The position numbers and the translations under genes were made by a program. Positions 22,526 through 30,858 of a stretch of DNA of 31,142 nucleotides are shown one piece after another; within the stretch, counting starts at the first letter, position 1, and each line of letters starts with the position of its first letter. Source of the stretch: an uncultured Lachnospiraceae bacterium (GTDB lineage: Bacteria; Bacillota; Clostridia; Lachnospirales; Lachnospiraceae); contig CALFCS010000080.1 of the NCBI GenBank assembly GCA_937950565.1, forward strand, positions 1-31,142. Direction: 5' to 3'. The notes beneath the pieces were generated by a model that was not told the origin of the DNA, made no database searches, and saw only the letters and a list, made by a program, of their open reading frames with translations.

Positions 22526-24025
22526 TTATTTACGATATGCTACACTATTCCACAACAGTTCATTCTTAAACTGACGAATAGTTGTATCCTTGTCAATGTA
22601 TACTGCTTCGATTCCCATGCATGCTGCCCAGTCGCCCATCTGCTCTGCAGTCAGATCATAGGAAAATGCTGTATGATGTGCGCCTCCTGCAAGAATCCAC
22701 GCCTCTGTTCCTGTCTTCAGGTTCGGCTGCGGAGTCCAGAATGCAGTTGCAACCGGAAGCTTCGGCATCGGTTTCTCTGTCTTCTTACAATCCACATTAT
22801 TAATGATCAGACGGAATCTGTCTCCTAAGTCAATCAGGGATGTGGCAACTGCCGGACCTTCTTTTGCCGTAAATACAAGTCTCGCCGGATCTTCTCTGTC
22901 TCCCATGGAAAGCGGCTGTTCCTTAATACTGATCTTTCCATCCGCAATTGTCGGACATACTTCCAGCATATGCGCCTGGAGAATTCCTTCTTTACCCGGA
23001 ACAAGATTATATGTGTAATCTTCCATAAAAGAAGTTCCCTTTGCATCCTTCATTCCCTGAGTCATAATCTTCATGATACGAACCATGGCAGCAGTTTTCC
23101 AGTCACCCTCTGCACCAAATCCATAGCCCTTCTCCATCAGTCTCTGGATTGCAAGTCCCGGAAGCTGCTTCAGTCCGCCAAGATCACCAAAGTGTGTAAC
23201 AATTACCTGGTAATCCTTTTCTTCCATAAATCTTTCAAAACCAATCTCGATGCCTGCCTGAACCGCTACGTGCTCACGGAATTCTTTCTCGTCTCTTCCT
23301 TCAAGAAGAATCTCATACTTATCATAATATTCTTCTACCAGTGTATCAATGTCGGCTTTGGATACTGCATTTACAGCTTCTGTAATCTCATTGATCGGAT
23401 ATGCATCAACTTCCCAGCCGAACTTAATCTGTGCTTCAACCTTGTCGCCTTCTGTTACGGCAACATTTCTCATATTATCTGCTACACGCATAACACGGAC
23501 ATGACTGCTCTCAATCACACCGACTGCTGTGCGCATCCAGGAACCAATCTTCTTCTGCACATCTTCATCTGCCCAGTATCCCATTACGACCTTACGCTCC
23601 ATGCCAAGACGGCTGAAAATATGACCATATTCTCTGTCACCATGCGCAGACTGATTCTCGTTCATAAAGTCCATATCAATGGTATCATATGGAATCTCCT
23701 GGTTAAACTGTGTGTGGAAGTGAAGCAGTGGTTTTCTGAACTCCTGCAGTCCCAGAATCCAGGATTTAGAAGGTGAAAATGTATGCATCCATGTAATAAC
23801 ACCCGCGCAGTTTTCATCCATATTTGCCTCATTAAATGTCTTTCTGATCAACTCATTTGTAATCAGAGTCGGTTTCCACACTACCTTATAAGGAAGATTA
23901 CCGGAAGCATTGAGCGCCTCCACAATCTTTTGGGAATGCTCTGCTACATGAGCCAGACACTCATCTCCATACAAATCCTGAGAACCTGTACAAAACCAAA
24001 ACTCATAATTCTTTACCTTTAACAT
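22526..24025 (-). CDS. araA: L-arabinose isomerase
   Basis: A 499-residue enzyme converting L-arabinose to L-ribulose with Mn2+. Family landmarks are EFWFCTGSQDLYGDE at the N-terminus, WMHTFSPSKSWI, HFHTQFNQEIPYDTIDMDFMNENQSAHGDREYGHIFSR, and GYGFGAEGDWKTAAMVRIMK with a metal-binding glutamate. TSFMEDYTYNL has the second glutamate, AHMLEVCPTI the metal histidine, and GGAHHTAFSY lies near the C-terminus. Length matches E. coli AraA (500). It is the first gene of the leftward ara operon, with AAGGAG upstream and a promoter at 24084-24111, and is divergent from the AraC-type regulator. Confidence 0.97.
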   Translation of the reverse strand: MLKVKNYEFWFCTGSQDLYGDECLAHVAEHSQKIVEALNASGNLPYKVVWKPTLITNELIRKTFNEANMDENCAGVITWMHTFSPSKSWILGLQEFRKPLLHFHTQFNQEIPYDTIDMDFMNENQSAHGDREYGHIFSRLGMERKVVMGYWADEDVQKKIGSWMRTAVGVIESSHVRVMRVADNMRNVAVTEGDKVEAQIKFGWEVDAYPINEITEAVNAVSKADIDTLVEEYYDKYEILLEGRDEKEFREHVAVQAGIEIGFERFMEEKDYQVIVTHFGDLGGLKQLPGLAIQRLMEKGYGFGAEGDWKTAAMVRIMKIMTQGMKDAKGTSFMEDYTYNLVPGKEGILQAHMLEVCPTIADGKISIKEQPLSMGDREDPARLVFTAKEGPAVATSLIDLGDRFRLIINNVDCKKTEKPMPKLPVATAFWTPQPNLKTGTEAWILAGGAHHTAFSYDLTAEQMGDWAACMGIEAVYIDKDTTIRQFKNELLWNSVAYRK

Positions 24026-24042
24026 GTAATTACTCTCCTTTT

Positions 24043-24059
24043 TGTATATTTTATATACA
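24043..24059. promoter_or_regulatory. Palindrome in the araA leader, candidate operator
   Basis: TGTATATTTTATATACA is a perfect 7-bp inverted repeat around TTT. It lies between the predicted araA transcription start and the ribosome binding site, a position typical for a repressor. AraC-type proteins usually bind direct repeats, so another regulator could use it; in AT-rich DNA chance is possible. Confidence 0.4.
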
Positions 24060-24083
24060 TTCTAGGCTCTTTACCTACTAACT

Positions 24084-24111
24084 ATTATAAAATATTTCCA
24101 GTCCTGTTCAA
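24084..24111 (-). promoter_or_regulatory. araA operon promoter
   Basis: TTGAAC (24106-24111) and a perfect TATAAT (24084-24089) on the minus strand are 16 bases apart, giving a leader of about 50 nt. No catabolite-repression (cre) box is recognisable in the 191-base divergent region. Confidence 0.75.
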
Positions 24112-24216
24112 TCTCTTAACTCTGCTACTATTTGAAAAAAGTTACCTAATCCGACCTATAAGGTGTTGATTTTTTTATAAAATGCTTTTAAAATGTAAAA
24201 AAGGAGGTATCCTTTC

Positions 24217-25269
24217 ATGACACTGAAAGCTTTATGCGACCACATTACAGATCCAAAAGGGCAGGTGCTGTCAAAAGACCACAAGCTGGGACCACGTCTT
24301 GTCTGTCCCGAATATTCCAAATCCGTACAGGAGGTAAAGACTTATCCGCTCCTTCACCAGGACCGGCTCTTTGCTCTTTGCTGGAATATCGACGCCCAAA
24401 TGAATCTGTATGCTTCCATGTATCCATCACCGGAAGAATTCTGCTATCACTACAGCTTCTCCCCCGGAGAGAAAACACAGCTTCATACCCATGATTATAT
24501 AGAGCTGGCTTATGTTGTATCTGGAGAATTCCGTCAAAAGATTCTTGGAAAAGATATTGTATTTCAAGAAGGCGAACTTTGTCTCATCGACAAAAACTGC
24601 CTGCACCAGGACTATCTTTTGAACCAGTCCGCCACGATTCTCTTCCTGGGAATCGCGAATGATATGTTCGCTGAGATTATGGACGGAAATATAACGGCAC
24701 AGAAGATTGTCATGTTTCTGCAGCCCGCACTCCTTAAGCAAAAGGATTTGCAGCAATATCTGCATTTCCGGCCCAATGAAGGCGCAAAAAAAGAAATCGA
24801 AGAATGTCTGTGTACCCTTTTGAAAGAATTATATGAAAATACCGTCGGCTCCCGCTACGTATGTAAAGGATTCCTGATGAGAATCTTTCATATACTGGGA
24901 ACAAAATATGAATTCTCCCTGTCCAAAGAACAGCGGAAAACCATGAACTGGCTTGTGTTCGAGGAAGTTTCGGATTATATCCGGCAAAATTATGCTTCCA
25001 TAACGATACAGGACCTGGTAGATAATTTTCATTTTCAGGAAGACTATTTTAACCGTCTGATCAAAAATAAAACCGGACTTACCTATTCCGCATATGTACA
25101 ACAATTTCGGCTGAACGAAGCAGAACGCCTGTTACTCTCATCCGATAAAAGTGTAGAAGAAATCGCTGAAGCCATTGGCTACCACAACAAAGGCTATTTC
25201 TACAAAATATTCCAGGAGCGTTTCAGCATGACGCCCTCTCAATATAGAAAAAAAGAACGTTTTACTTAA
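24217..25269 (+). CDS. AraC-family regulator, probable arabinose operon regulator
   Basis: A 350-residue regulator. An N-terminal domain of about 70 residues precedes the cupin sugar-sensing core LHTHDYIELAYVVSGEFRQKIL (H90, H92, E96), which continues to the LCLIDKNCLHQDYL strand. The C-terminal AraC DNA-binding domain spans about residues 250-347. It has the first helix-turn-helix in ITIQDLVDNFHFQEDYFNRLIKNKTG, the linker SAYVQQFRLNEAERLLL, and the second in KSVEEIAEAIGYHNKGYFYKIFQERFSMTPSQYRKK. It is divergent from araA and so probably senses L-arabinose or a related pentose. A strong AAGGAGGT is eight bases upstream. Its promoter is unclear: TTGATT/TAAAAT at 24166-24194 is well spaced but very close to the ribosome binding site. 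Its last codons form part of a terminator. Confidence 0.9.
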   Translation: MTLKALCDHITDPKGQVLSKDHKLGPRLVCPEYSKSVQEVKTYPLLHQDRLFALCWNIDAQMNLYASMYPSPEEFCYHYSFSPGEKTQLHTHDYIELAYVVSGEFRQKILGKDIVFQEGELCLIDKNCLHQDYLLNQSATILFLGIANDMFAEIMDGNITAQKIVMFLQPALLKQKDLQQYLHFRPNEGAKKEIEECLCTLLKELYENTVGSRYVCKGFLMRIFHILGTKYEFSLSKEQRKTMNWLVFEEVSDYIRQNYASITIQDLVDNFHFQEDYFNRLIKNKTGLTYSAYVQQFRLNEAERLLLSSDKSVEEIAEAIGYHNKGYFYKIFQERFSMTPSQYRKKERFT

Positions 25270-25283
25270 ACAAAACGTTCTTT
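25252..25283. terminator. Bidirectional terminator overlapping the end of the AraC-type gene
   Basis: AAAGAACGTTTT (25252-25263) and AAAACGTTCTTT (25272-25283) form a perfect 12-bp stem. The stop codon of the regulator (25267-25269) is in the loop and the 5' arm codes for its last residues. T runs follow on both strands, so it also ends the leftward carB transcript. Confidence 0.9.
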
Positions 25284-25298
25284 CTTTTAAAATACAAT

Positions 25299-28200
25299 TT
25301 ATTTATCATGAATTTCCGCATGAAGTTCCTGCAGAGATTTAATCTCTCCTTCTTCATGTGTTTTCACATAACGGATTCCCTCAGCCGTTGCTTTTGCAGC
25401 GGCGATTGTCGTCATATAAGGTACTTTTGCCTTAATTGCGGCTTTTCTCAAGTAGCTGTCATCATGCACGCTGTCTTTTCCGATCGGGGAATTAACAATC
25501 AAGTCAATCTCTCCGTTGGTAATCATATCCAGTACATTCGGACGGCCTTCGTAAAGTTTTTTCACCTTATCAGCCTGAACACCTGCTTCATTAATCAAAT
25601 CACAGGTATTACCCGTTGCCACAATACGGAATCCATCTTCTGCAAACATCTTCGCTACTTCTACCACTTCTGCCTTATCCTTACGGTTTACAGACAATAA
25701 TACAGTTCCTGAAAGTGGTAATTTTGACTGTGTAGCCTCCTGCGCTTTATAGAAAGCTTCTCCATAAGAGCGAGACAGTCCAAGCACTTCTCCTGTGGAG
25801 CGCATTTCCGGTCCAAGAATCGGATCCACCTCCTGGAACATGTTAAACGGGAATACCGCTTCCTTTACTCCATAATTCGGAATCTCCTGCTCCTTAAGCG
25901 CCGGTACCGGTGACGGACGGCCTGTCAGCTCTGACGTAATAATATCTGTCGCCAGAGGCACCATACGGATATTACATACTTTTGATACAAGCGGCACAGT
26001 TCTCGATGCTCTCGGATTTGCTTCCAGCACATATACCTTTCCGTTTTCAATTGCATACTGCATATTCATTAAGCCCCGTACATGCATTTCTTCTGCAATC
26101 TTACGTGTATAATCTTTAATTGTCTCCAAATTCTCAGCAGAAATATGAACGGAAGGAATCATACATGCAGAGTCTCCGGAATGAACTCCTGCCAATTCAA
26201 TATGCTCCATTACCGCCGGAACAAATGCATGCTCTCCATCGCTGATCGCATCTGCTTCGCATTCTAACGCATGGTTCAGGAAACGGTCAATCAGAATCGG
26301 ACGATCCGGCGTAACGCCGACTGCCGCATTCATATATTCCGTCAGGCTTTCGTCATCATAGACAACTTCCATTCCACGTCCGCCCAGAACATAAGACGGA
26401 CGAACCATAACCGGATAACCGATTGTTGCTGCAATTTCCAGCGCTTCCTCCACAGTAGTTGCCATTCCTGACTCCGGCATCGGAATTTCCAGTTTTTCCA
26501 TCATTTCACGGAACAGGTCACGATCCTCTGCAAGATCAATTACAGACGGTGACGTTCCAAGAATCTTAACACCATTCTTCTCCAGTTCTGCCGCCAGATT
26601 AAGCGGGGTCTGTCCGCCGAACTGTGCAATCACACCAAGCGGCTTTTCTTTCTTGTAAATACTCAGCACGTCCTCCAGCGTCAACGGTTCAAAATACAAT
26701 TTATCAGAAGTATCATAATCCGTAGATACAGTCTCCGGATTACAGTTCACAATAATCGTCTCAAAGCCAAGCTTCTTCAGCGCCAGTGATGCATGAACAC
26801 AACAATAATCAAATTCAATTCCCTGACCGATACGGTTCGGTCCACCGCCAAGAATCATAATTTTCGGCTTTTCGTTCTTAACCTCGTTCTTATCCGGTGC
26901 ATTATAAGTAGAATAATAGTAAGCGCTGTCCTGTGTACCGCTTACATGGACACCTTCCCACGCTTCCTCCACACCAAGCTCCAGACGGCGGCCTCGGACA
27001 TCCTCCTCTGGGATTTCCAGAATCTCGCTCAGGTATTTATCAGAAAATCCATCCTTCTTTGCTGCTGTCAGAAGTGCGTCATCCGGAAGAGAACCCTTAC
27101 ATTTCAGAAGCTCTTCCTCTTCTTCAACAAGCTCTTTCATCTGTTCGATAAAATAATGTTTTACTTTTGTAATTTCAAAAATCTCTTCTACCGTCGCACC
27201 CTTTCTCAAAGCTTCATACATAAGGAAATGGCGCTCACTGGACGGAGTAATCAGCCGTTTCAGCAATTCCTCTTTTGTCAGAGAATCAAAATTCTTCACG
27301 TGGCCGAGTCCGTAACGTCCGGTCTCCAGACTACGGATTGCTTTCTGGAACGCCTCTTTATAAGTCTTACCGATGCTCATTACCTCGCCAACCGCACGCA
27401 TCTGCGTTCCAAGTTTATCTTCTACTCCTTTGAATTTCTCAAATGCCCAGCGGGCAAATTTGATTACAACATAATCTCCATCCGGCACGTATTTATCCAG
27501 GGTTCCATATTTTCCACACGGAATATCCGCAAGTGTAAGCCCCGCCGCAAGCATTGCCGATACAAGAGCAATCGGAAAACCGGTTGCCTTCGACGCCAGC
27601 GCGGATGACCTGGATGTACGTGGGTTAATTTCAATAACGATAATACGGTCACTGACCGGGTCATGCGCAAACTGTACATTTGTTCCGCCTATTACTTCTA
27701 CAGATTCTACAATCTTATATGCAGCCTCCTGCAGACGTTTCTGACATTCCTCTGAAATCGTCAGCATCGGTGCAGAACAGAAAGAATCTCCGGTATGCAC
27801 ACCAAGCGGGTCAATATTTTCGATAAAGCAGACGGTAATCATATTGTTATCCGCGTCGCGTACGACCTCCAGCTCCAGCTCTTCCCATCCAAGAATAGAT
27901 TCTTCTACAAGTACCTGGCCGACCAGACTTGCCTGAAGACCTCTTGCACAGACAGTCTTTAATTCATCACGGTTATATACAAGACCGCCGCCTGCGCCGC
28001 CCATCGTGTAAGCAGGACGAAGAACTACCGGATAACCAAGCTTATCTGCAATTGCAACAGCCTCATCTACACTGTATGCAACCTCGCTTCTCGCCATCTC
28101 GATTCCAAGCGCATCCATGGATTTCTTAAATTCAATCCGATCCTCTCCACGCTCAATCGCATCTGCCTGCACACCAATAATCTTTACATTATATTTGTCC

Positions 28201-28523
28201 AGAATCCCTGCCTTATTTAATTCTGCGCACAGATTGAGTCCGGACTGTCCGCCCAGATTCGGAAGTAATGCATCCGGACGTTCTTTCTTTATAATCTGCT
28301 CCAGACGCTCTACATTCAAAGGTTCAATATAAGTAACATCTGCTGTTTCCGGGTCTGTCATGATTGTAGCCGGATTCGAATTTACCAGTACAATCTCATA
28401 ACCAAGTTTGCGAAGTGCTTTACATGCCTGCGTTCCGGAATAATCGAACTCACATGCCTGTCCGATAATGATAGGGCCTGATCCAATAATAAGTACTTTG
28501 TGTATATCTGTTCTTTTTGGCAT
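25299..28523 (-). CDS. carB: Carbamoyl-phosphate synthase large subunit
   Basis: A 1074-residue enzyme that, with the glutaminase subunit CarA, makes carbamoyl phosphate for pyrimidine and arginine synthesis. Two homologous ATP-grasp halves are clear. The first starts with VLIIGSGPIIIGQACEFDYSG and includes LRPAYTMGGAGGG and VIEINPRTSRSSALASKATG. The second starts with IMILGGGPNRIGQGIEFDYC and includes VRPSYVLGGRGMEVVYDD and VLEANPRASRTVPLVSK. The C-terminal 140 residues form the MGS-like allosteric domain (VLLSVNRKDKAEVVEVAKMF...VNSPIG). Length is that of E. coli CarB (1073). carA is not adjacent: the next gene upstream is a cytidylate-kinase-like gene with its own terminator. AGGAGGAG lies upstream of the start. 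No PyrR site or PyrR-type attenuator is recognisable in the short leader. Confidence 0.98.
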   Translation of the reverse strand: MPKRTDIHKVLIIGSGPIIIGQACEFDYSGTQACKALRKLGYEIVLVNSNPATIMTDPETADVTYIEPLNVERLEQIIKKERPDALLPNLGGQSGLNLCAELNKAGILDKYNVKIIGVQADAIERGEDRIEFKKSMDALGIEMARSEVAYSVDEAVAIADKLGYPVVLRPAYTMGGAGGGLVYNRDELKTVCARGLQASLVGQVLVEESILGWEELELEVVRDADNNMITVCFIENIDPLGVHTGDSFCSAPMLTISEECQKRLQEAAYKIVESVEVIGGTNVQFAHDPVSDRIIVIEINPRTSRSSALASKATGFPIALVSAMLAAGLTLADIPCGKYGTLDKYVPDGDYVVIKFARWAFEKFKGVEDKLGTQMRAVGEVMSIGKTYKEAFQKAIRSLETGRYGLGHVKNFDSLTKEELLKRLITPSSERHFLMYEALRKGATVEEIFEITKVKHYFIEQMKELVEEEEELLKCKGSLPDDALLTAAKKDGFSDKYLSEILEIPEEDVRGRRLELGVEEAWEGVHVSGTQDSAYYYSTYNAPDKNEVKNEKPKIMILGGGPNRIGQGIEFDYCCVHASLALKKLGFETIIVNCNPETVSTDYDTSDKLYFEPLTLEDVLSIYKKEKPLGVIAQFGGQTPLNLAAELEKNGVKILGTSPSVIDLAEDRDLFREMMEKLEIPMPESGMATTVEEALEIAATIGYPVMVRPSYVLGGRGMEVVYDDESLTEYMNAAVGVTPDRPILIDRFLNHALECEADAISDGEHAFVPAVMEHIELAGVHSGDSACMIPSVHISAENLETIKDYTRKIAEEMHVRGLMNMQYAIENGKVYVLEANPRASRTVPLVSKVCNIRMVPLATDIITSELTGRPSPVPALKEQEIPNYGVKEAVFPFNMFQEVDPILGPEMRSTGEVLGLSRSYGEAFYKAQEATQSKLPLSGTVLLSVNRKDKAEVVEVAKMFAEDGFRIVATGNTCDLINEAGVQADKVKKLYEGRPNVLDMITNGEIDLIVNSPIGKDSVHDDSYLRKAAIKAKVPYMTTIAAAKATAEGIRYVKTHEEGEIKSLQELHAEIHDK

Positions 28524-28552
28524 TTGTTTCTCCTCCTGTTCATTCTAAATCT

Positions 28553-28580
28553 ATTATATAGAAAAATCAAAAAAGCGCAA
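28553..28580 (-). promoter_or_regulatory. carB promoter
   Basis: TTGCGC (28575-28580) and a perfect TATAAT (28553-28558) on the minus strand are 16 bases apart. A leader of only about 25 nt would result, which leaves no room for an attenuator. Confidence 0.6.
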
Positions 28581-28592
28581 GAAAAAATTTTT

Positions 28593-28629
28593 CAAAAAAA
28601 TGGCTGTCACTCAAACTCTGGACAGCCAT
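28593..28629 (-). terminator. Terminator of the transporter/cytidylate-kinase-like operon
   Basis: ATGGCTGTC and GACAGCCAT (28600-28608 and 28621-28629) form a perfect 9-bp stem, followed on the minus strand by seven T. It starts 27 bases after the stop codon of the kinase-like gene. Confidence 0.9.
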
Positions 28630-28655
28630 TCGTTCTCTTTGTCACATATGTATGA

Positions 28656-29252
28656 TTATGCATTCATTCTTTCCCGGATATAACTCTCAAGTACCTTCAC
28701 GGTTCCATCAACTTTCAGCGGACTGCTGTTGATACAAATGTCATAATATCTGGAATCGCCCCACTTCGTCTCTGCGTGCCTGTTGTGATAGCGCTTTCTT
28801 TTTTTATCATGCCTTGTCATTTTTATCACTGCTTCTGTCTCATTCAAATCATAACGCTTCATAACACGCTCAACCTTCTGAGCTTTATTTCCACTGATAA
28901 AAATGGAAATAAGTCCTTCATAATCCTTCAGTACATCTTCGGAACAACGTCCGACAATTACAAAAGATTCCCCTTTTTCTGCTTTTTCTCTGATGAAATC
29001 AAACTGAATTTCTGCAAGAATCTCTTCCATAGAGTTCGTATATTTTCCTACACTTCTTGTCAGCATATAATTTCTCGGTTTTTCATCATACTTTTCCAGA
29101 AGTTCTACCTGCACATTCATTTCAGCTGCAATCTCATCAAGCATCCTTCTGTCATAAAACTTCATCCCCAAATCATTTGCGATTTTTTCGGCTATCTCAT
29201 GCCCGCCGCTGCCGAACTCACGGCTTACAGAAATAATTGTCTGTTTTGCCAT
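28656..29252 (-). CDS. Cytidylate kinase-like family protein (Cytidylate_kin2)
   Basis: A 198-residue P-loop protein. The N-terminal ISVSREFGSGGHEIAEKIANDLG holds a modified nucleotide-binding loop in which the usual GKST end is replaced by SGGHE, as in the Cytidylate_kin2 family. FYDRRMLDEIA follows, then FVIVGRCSEDVLK, an arginine-rich lid region (MTRHDKKRKRYHNRHAETKWGDSRYYD), and a C-terminal helix. Family members are common in Clostridia; their biological substrate is poorly known, and true CMP kinase activity should not be assumed. It lies 33 bases after the transporter gene with no terminator between, so the two are cotranscribed. GGAGG is six bases upstream of the start. Confidence 0.85.
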   Translation of the reverse strand: MAKQTIISVSREFGSGGHEIAEKIANDLGMKFYDRRMLDEIAAEMNVQVELLEKYDEKPRNYMLTRSVGKYTNSMEEILAEIQFDFIREKAEKGESFVIVGRCSEDVLKDYEGLISIFISGNKAQKVERVMKRYDLNETEAVIKMTRHDKKRKRYHNRHAETKWGDSRYYDICINSSPLKVDGTVKVLESYIRERMNA

Positions 29253-29285
29253 ATTTAACCTCCATTTAAAGTATCCTACACTGCC

Positions 29286-30644
29286 TTAGCAATAACGTAA
29301 GATAATGAACACCGTTGATATGATTAACACAAGCGCAGTTGCCGGAATCGCGCTCTTACAATACTCTCCCCAGCCAATCATATGACCATTCTTAGCCGCA
29401 ACAGAGGTTCCGACTACATTGGCAGACGCACCGATCGGAGTCGCACTTCCCCCGATATCTGTTCCCATTGCAAGCGCCCAGGCAAGTACGGAAAGATCCA
29501 CTCCCTGTGTAGCGGCAAGACTCTTAATAACAGGAACCATTGTAGCAGCAAACGGAATATTATCAACAAACGCGCTGGCAATTCCGGAAACCCATACAAT
29601 AATCGTAACCATAAGGGCCAGATTACCTTTACTTACCTCTCCGATCGCTCCGGCAATAATTTCAAGGATTCCTGTCTGCTCAAGTCCGCCGACAACTGCA
29701 AAAAGACCGATGAAAAAGAGGAGTGTCTTATAATCAATCTTTTTCAAAAGCTCAAACGCATGTTTTCCGGCTGTAAGTAATGTCACAGCAGCAACGGCCA
29801 CTCCGATTAATGCTACTGTAAATCCTGTCTGTGCATGTGTAATTAATAGTATTATAGCACAAATAAAGATAATACAACTAATTACAAAATCTTTTTTATT
29901 TGTAATTGCTTCCTTCGGATCCGGCATAGATGACACATCCACCCCGCCCTCACTTTGCTTTTTCAACTGCTTATGGAATACAAGGTAGAAATAGATTACA
30001 ACAACCACCAAACTGATTCCTGCAATCACACCTGTATTTGTAATAAAGTCAACAAAAGAATATCCTAATGATGTTCCTATAATGATGTTCGGCGGGTCTC
30101 CGCACATCGTAGCGGAACCGCCCAGATTCGCGCAGAATATCTCCGACAATATCATTGGAACCGGGTTAAATTTCAGAAGTTTTCCAAGCTCTACCGTCAC
30201 TGCCGCCAGGAACAGAATTACTGTAATACTGTCGATAAACATAGCAAGTCCTGCGGACATAACCATAAATACAATAAACAGCGGAACTGGTTTATAATTT
30301 ACAAGTCTTGCAAGCTGCATACACAGCCAGCGGAAAAATCCGGCTTTTGCCATTCCTTCTACCATTACCATCATACCAGCAATAAAAAGAATGGTCGCCC
30401 AGTTAATCCCTGCCACGCTTTCCTCTGCACTTCCGGCTGCATACCAGAAATTCAAAGTAAAAATACTCTTCACATTCAGTGTTTCGATAATCGCATCGAT
30501 GTCCCGCATTGCAATACCGAACACAACGACCAGTGTAAGAAGACCACAAGTCAACGTAATATATTGCCTTTCTATCTTATCCATAATGATAAGAATGAAC
30601 ATTGCAATAAAAATAATTACTGCCAAACTCTGTGCAACTATCAC
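29286..30644 (-). CDS. ArsB/NhaD/CitM-type ion transporter
   Basis: A 452-residue polytopic membrane protein of the ion transporter superfamily (ArsB, NhaD, SLC13-like). Two repeat halves each carry a re-entrant-loop motif: CANLGGSATMCGDPPNIIIGTS in the first and GTDIGGSATPIGASANVVGTS in the second. FIDSITVILFLAA and AFVDNIPFAATMVPVI precede them. Around 11 membrane segments are expected. The substrate may be an oxyanion, a dicarboxylate/citrate or Na+/H+; the sequence does not decide. The start at 30644 is a GTG with AAGGAGG eight bases upstream; a GTG ten codons earlier (30674) would place that ribosome binding site inside the coding sequence. The gene heads an operon with the cytidylate-kinase-like gene. 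Confidence 0.87.
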   Translation of the reverse strand: MIVAQSLAVIIFIAMFILIIMDKIERQYITLTCGLLTLVVVFGIAMRDIDAIIETLNVKSIFTLNFWYAAGSAEESVAGINWATILFIAGMMVMVEGMAKAGFFRWLCMQLARLVNYKPVPLFIVFMVMSAGLAMFIDSITVILFLAAVTVELGKLLKFNPVPMILSEIFCANLGGSATMCGDPPNIIIGTSLGYSFVDFITNTGVIAGISLVVVVIYFYLVFHKQLKKQSEGGVDVSSMPDPKEAITNKKDFVISCIIFICAIILLITHAQTGFTVALIGVAVAAVTLLTAGKHAFELLKKIDYKTLLFFIGLFAVVGGLEQTGILEIIAGAIGEVSKGNLALMVTIIVWVSGIASAFVDNIPFAATMVPVIKSLAATQGVDLSVLAWALAMGTDIGGSATPIGASANVVGTSVAAKNGHMIGWGEYCKSAIPATALVLIISTVFIILRYC

Positions 30645-30669
30645 TTTCGTTACCTCCTTCGTCTCTTTT

Positions 30670-30694
30670 TTCACCTGTTTTTCAAGCAGGTGAA
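30670..30694 (-). other. Small hairpin in the transporter leader
   Basis: TTCACCTG (30670-30677) and CAGGTGAA (30687-30694) form a perfect 8-bp stem between the promoter and the ribosome binding site. No T run follows on the minus strand, so it is not a terminator. It ends about 10-15 bases before the AAGGAGG. Confidence 0.5.
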
Positions 30695-30723
30695 CTTTAT
30701 TTCTCCTCTAAAACACAACCCAT

Positions 30724-30752
30724 ATTATAGCCCTTTCACTTCCTTCTGTCCA
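30724..30752 (-). promoter_or_regulatory. Promoter of the transporter operon
   Basis: TGGACA (30747-30752) and a perfect TATAAT (30724-30729) on the minus strand are 17 bases apart. The predicted leader is about 75 nt. Confidence 0.75.
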
Positions 30753-30811
30753 CTCATATTTTTTATAAATTTTCCAGATTTTTTTTAATTTTTTTTATAA
30801 TTTTATGCAAA

Positions 30812-30840
30812 GAAAACCAGCTCAAAATGAGCCGGCTTTC
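30812..30840 (-). terminator. Terminator of the S-layer-homology gene
   Basis: GAAAGCCGGCTCA and TGAGCTGGTTTTC pair on the minus strand with G-T wobbles around a short loop, followed by TTTGC and AT-rich DNA. It begins about 19 bases after the stop codon at 30859. Confidence 0.7.
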
Positions 30841-30858
30841 TTATGAATTTTTCAAATA

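Noticed and set aside
22970..23776. Long plus-strand frames opposite araA and, at 26793-27608, opposite carB
   Set aside because: Both are shadows of highly conserved genes, with Cys/Ile/Phe-rich composition typical of antisense translation.
24026..24216. Catabolite-repression (cre) site between araA and the regulator
   Set aside because: No sequence fits the cre consensus well enough on either strand.
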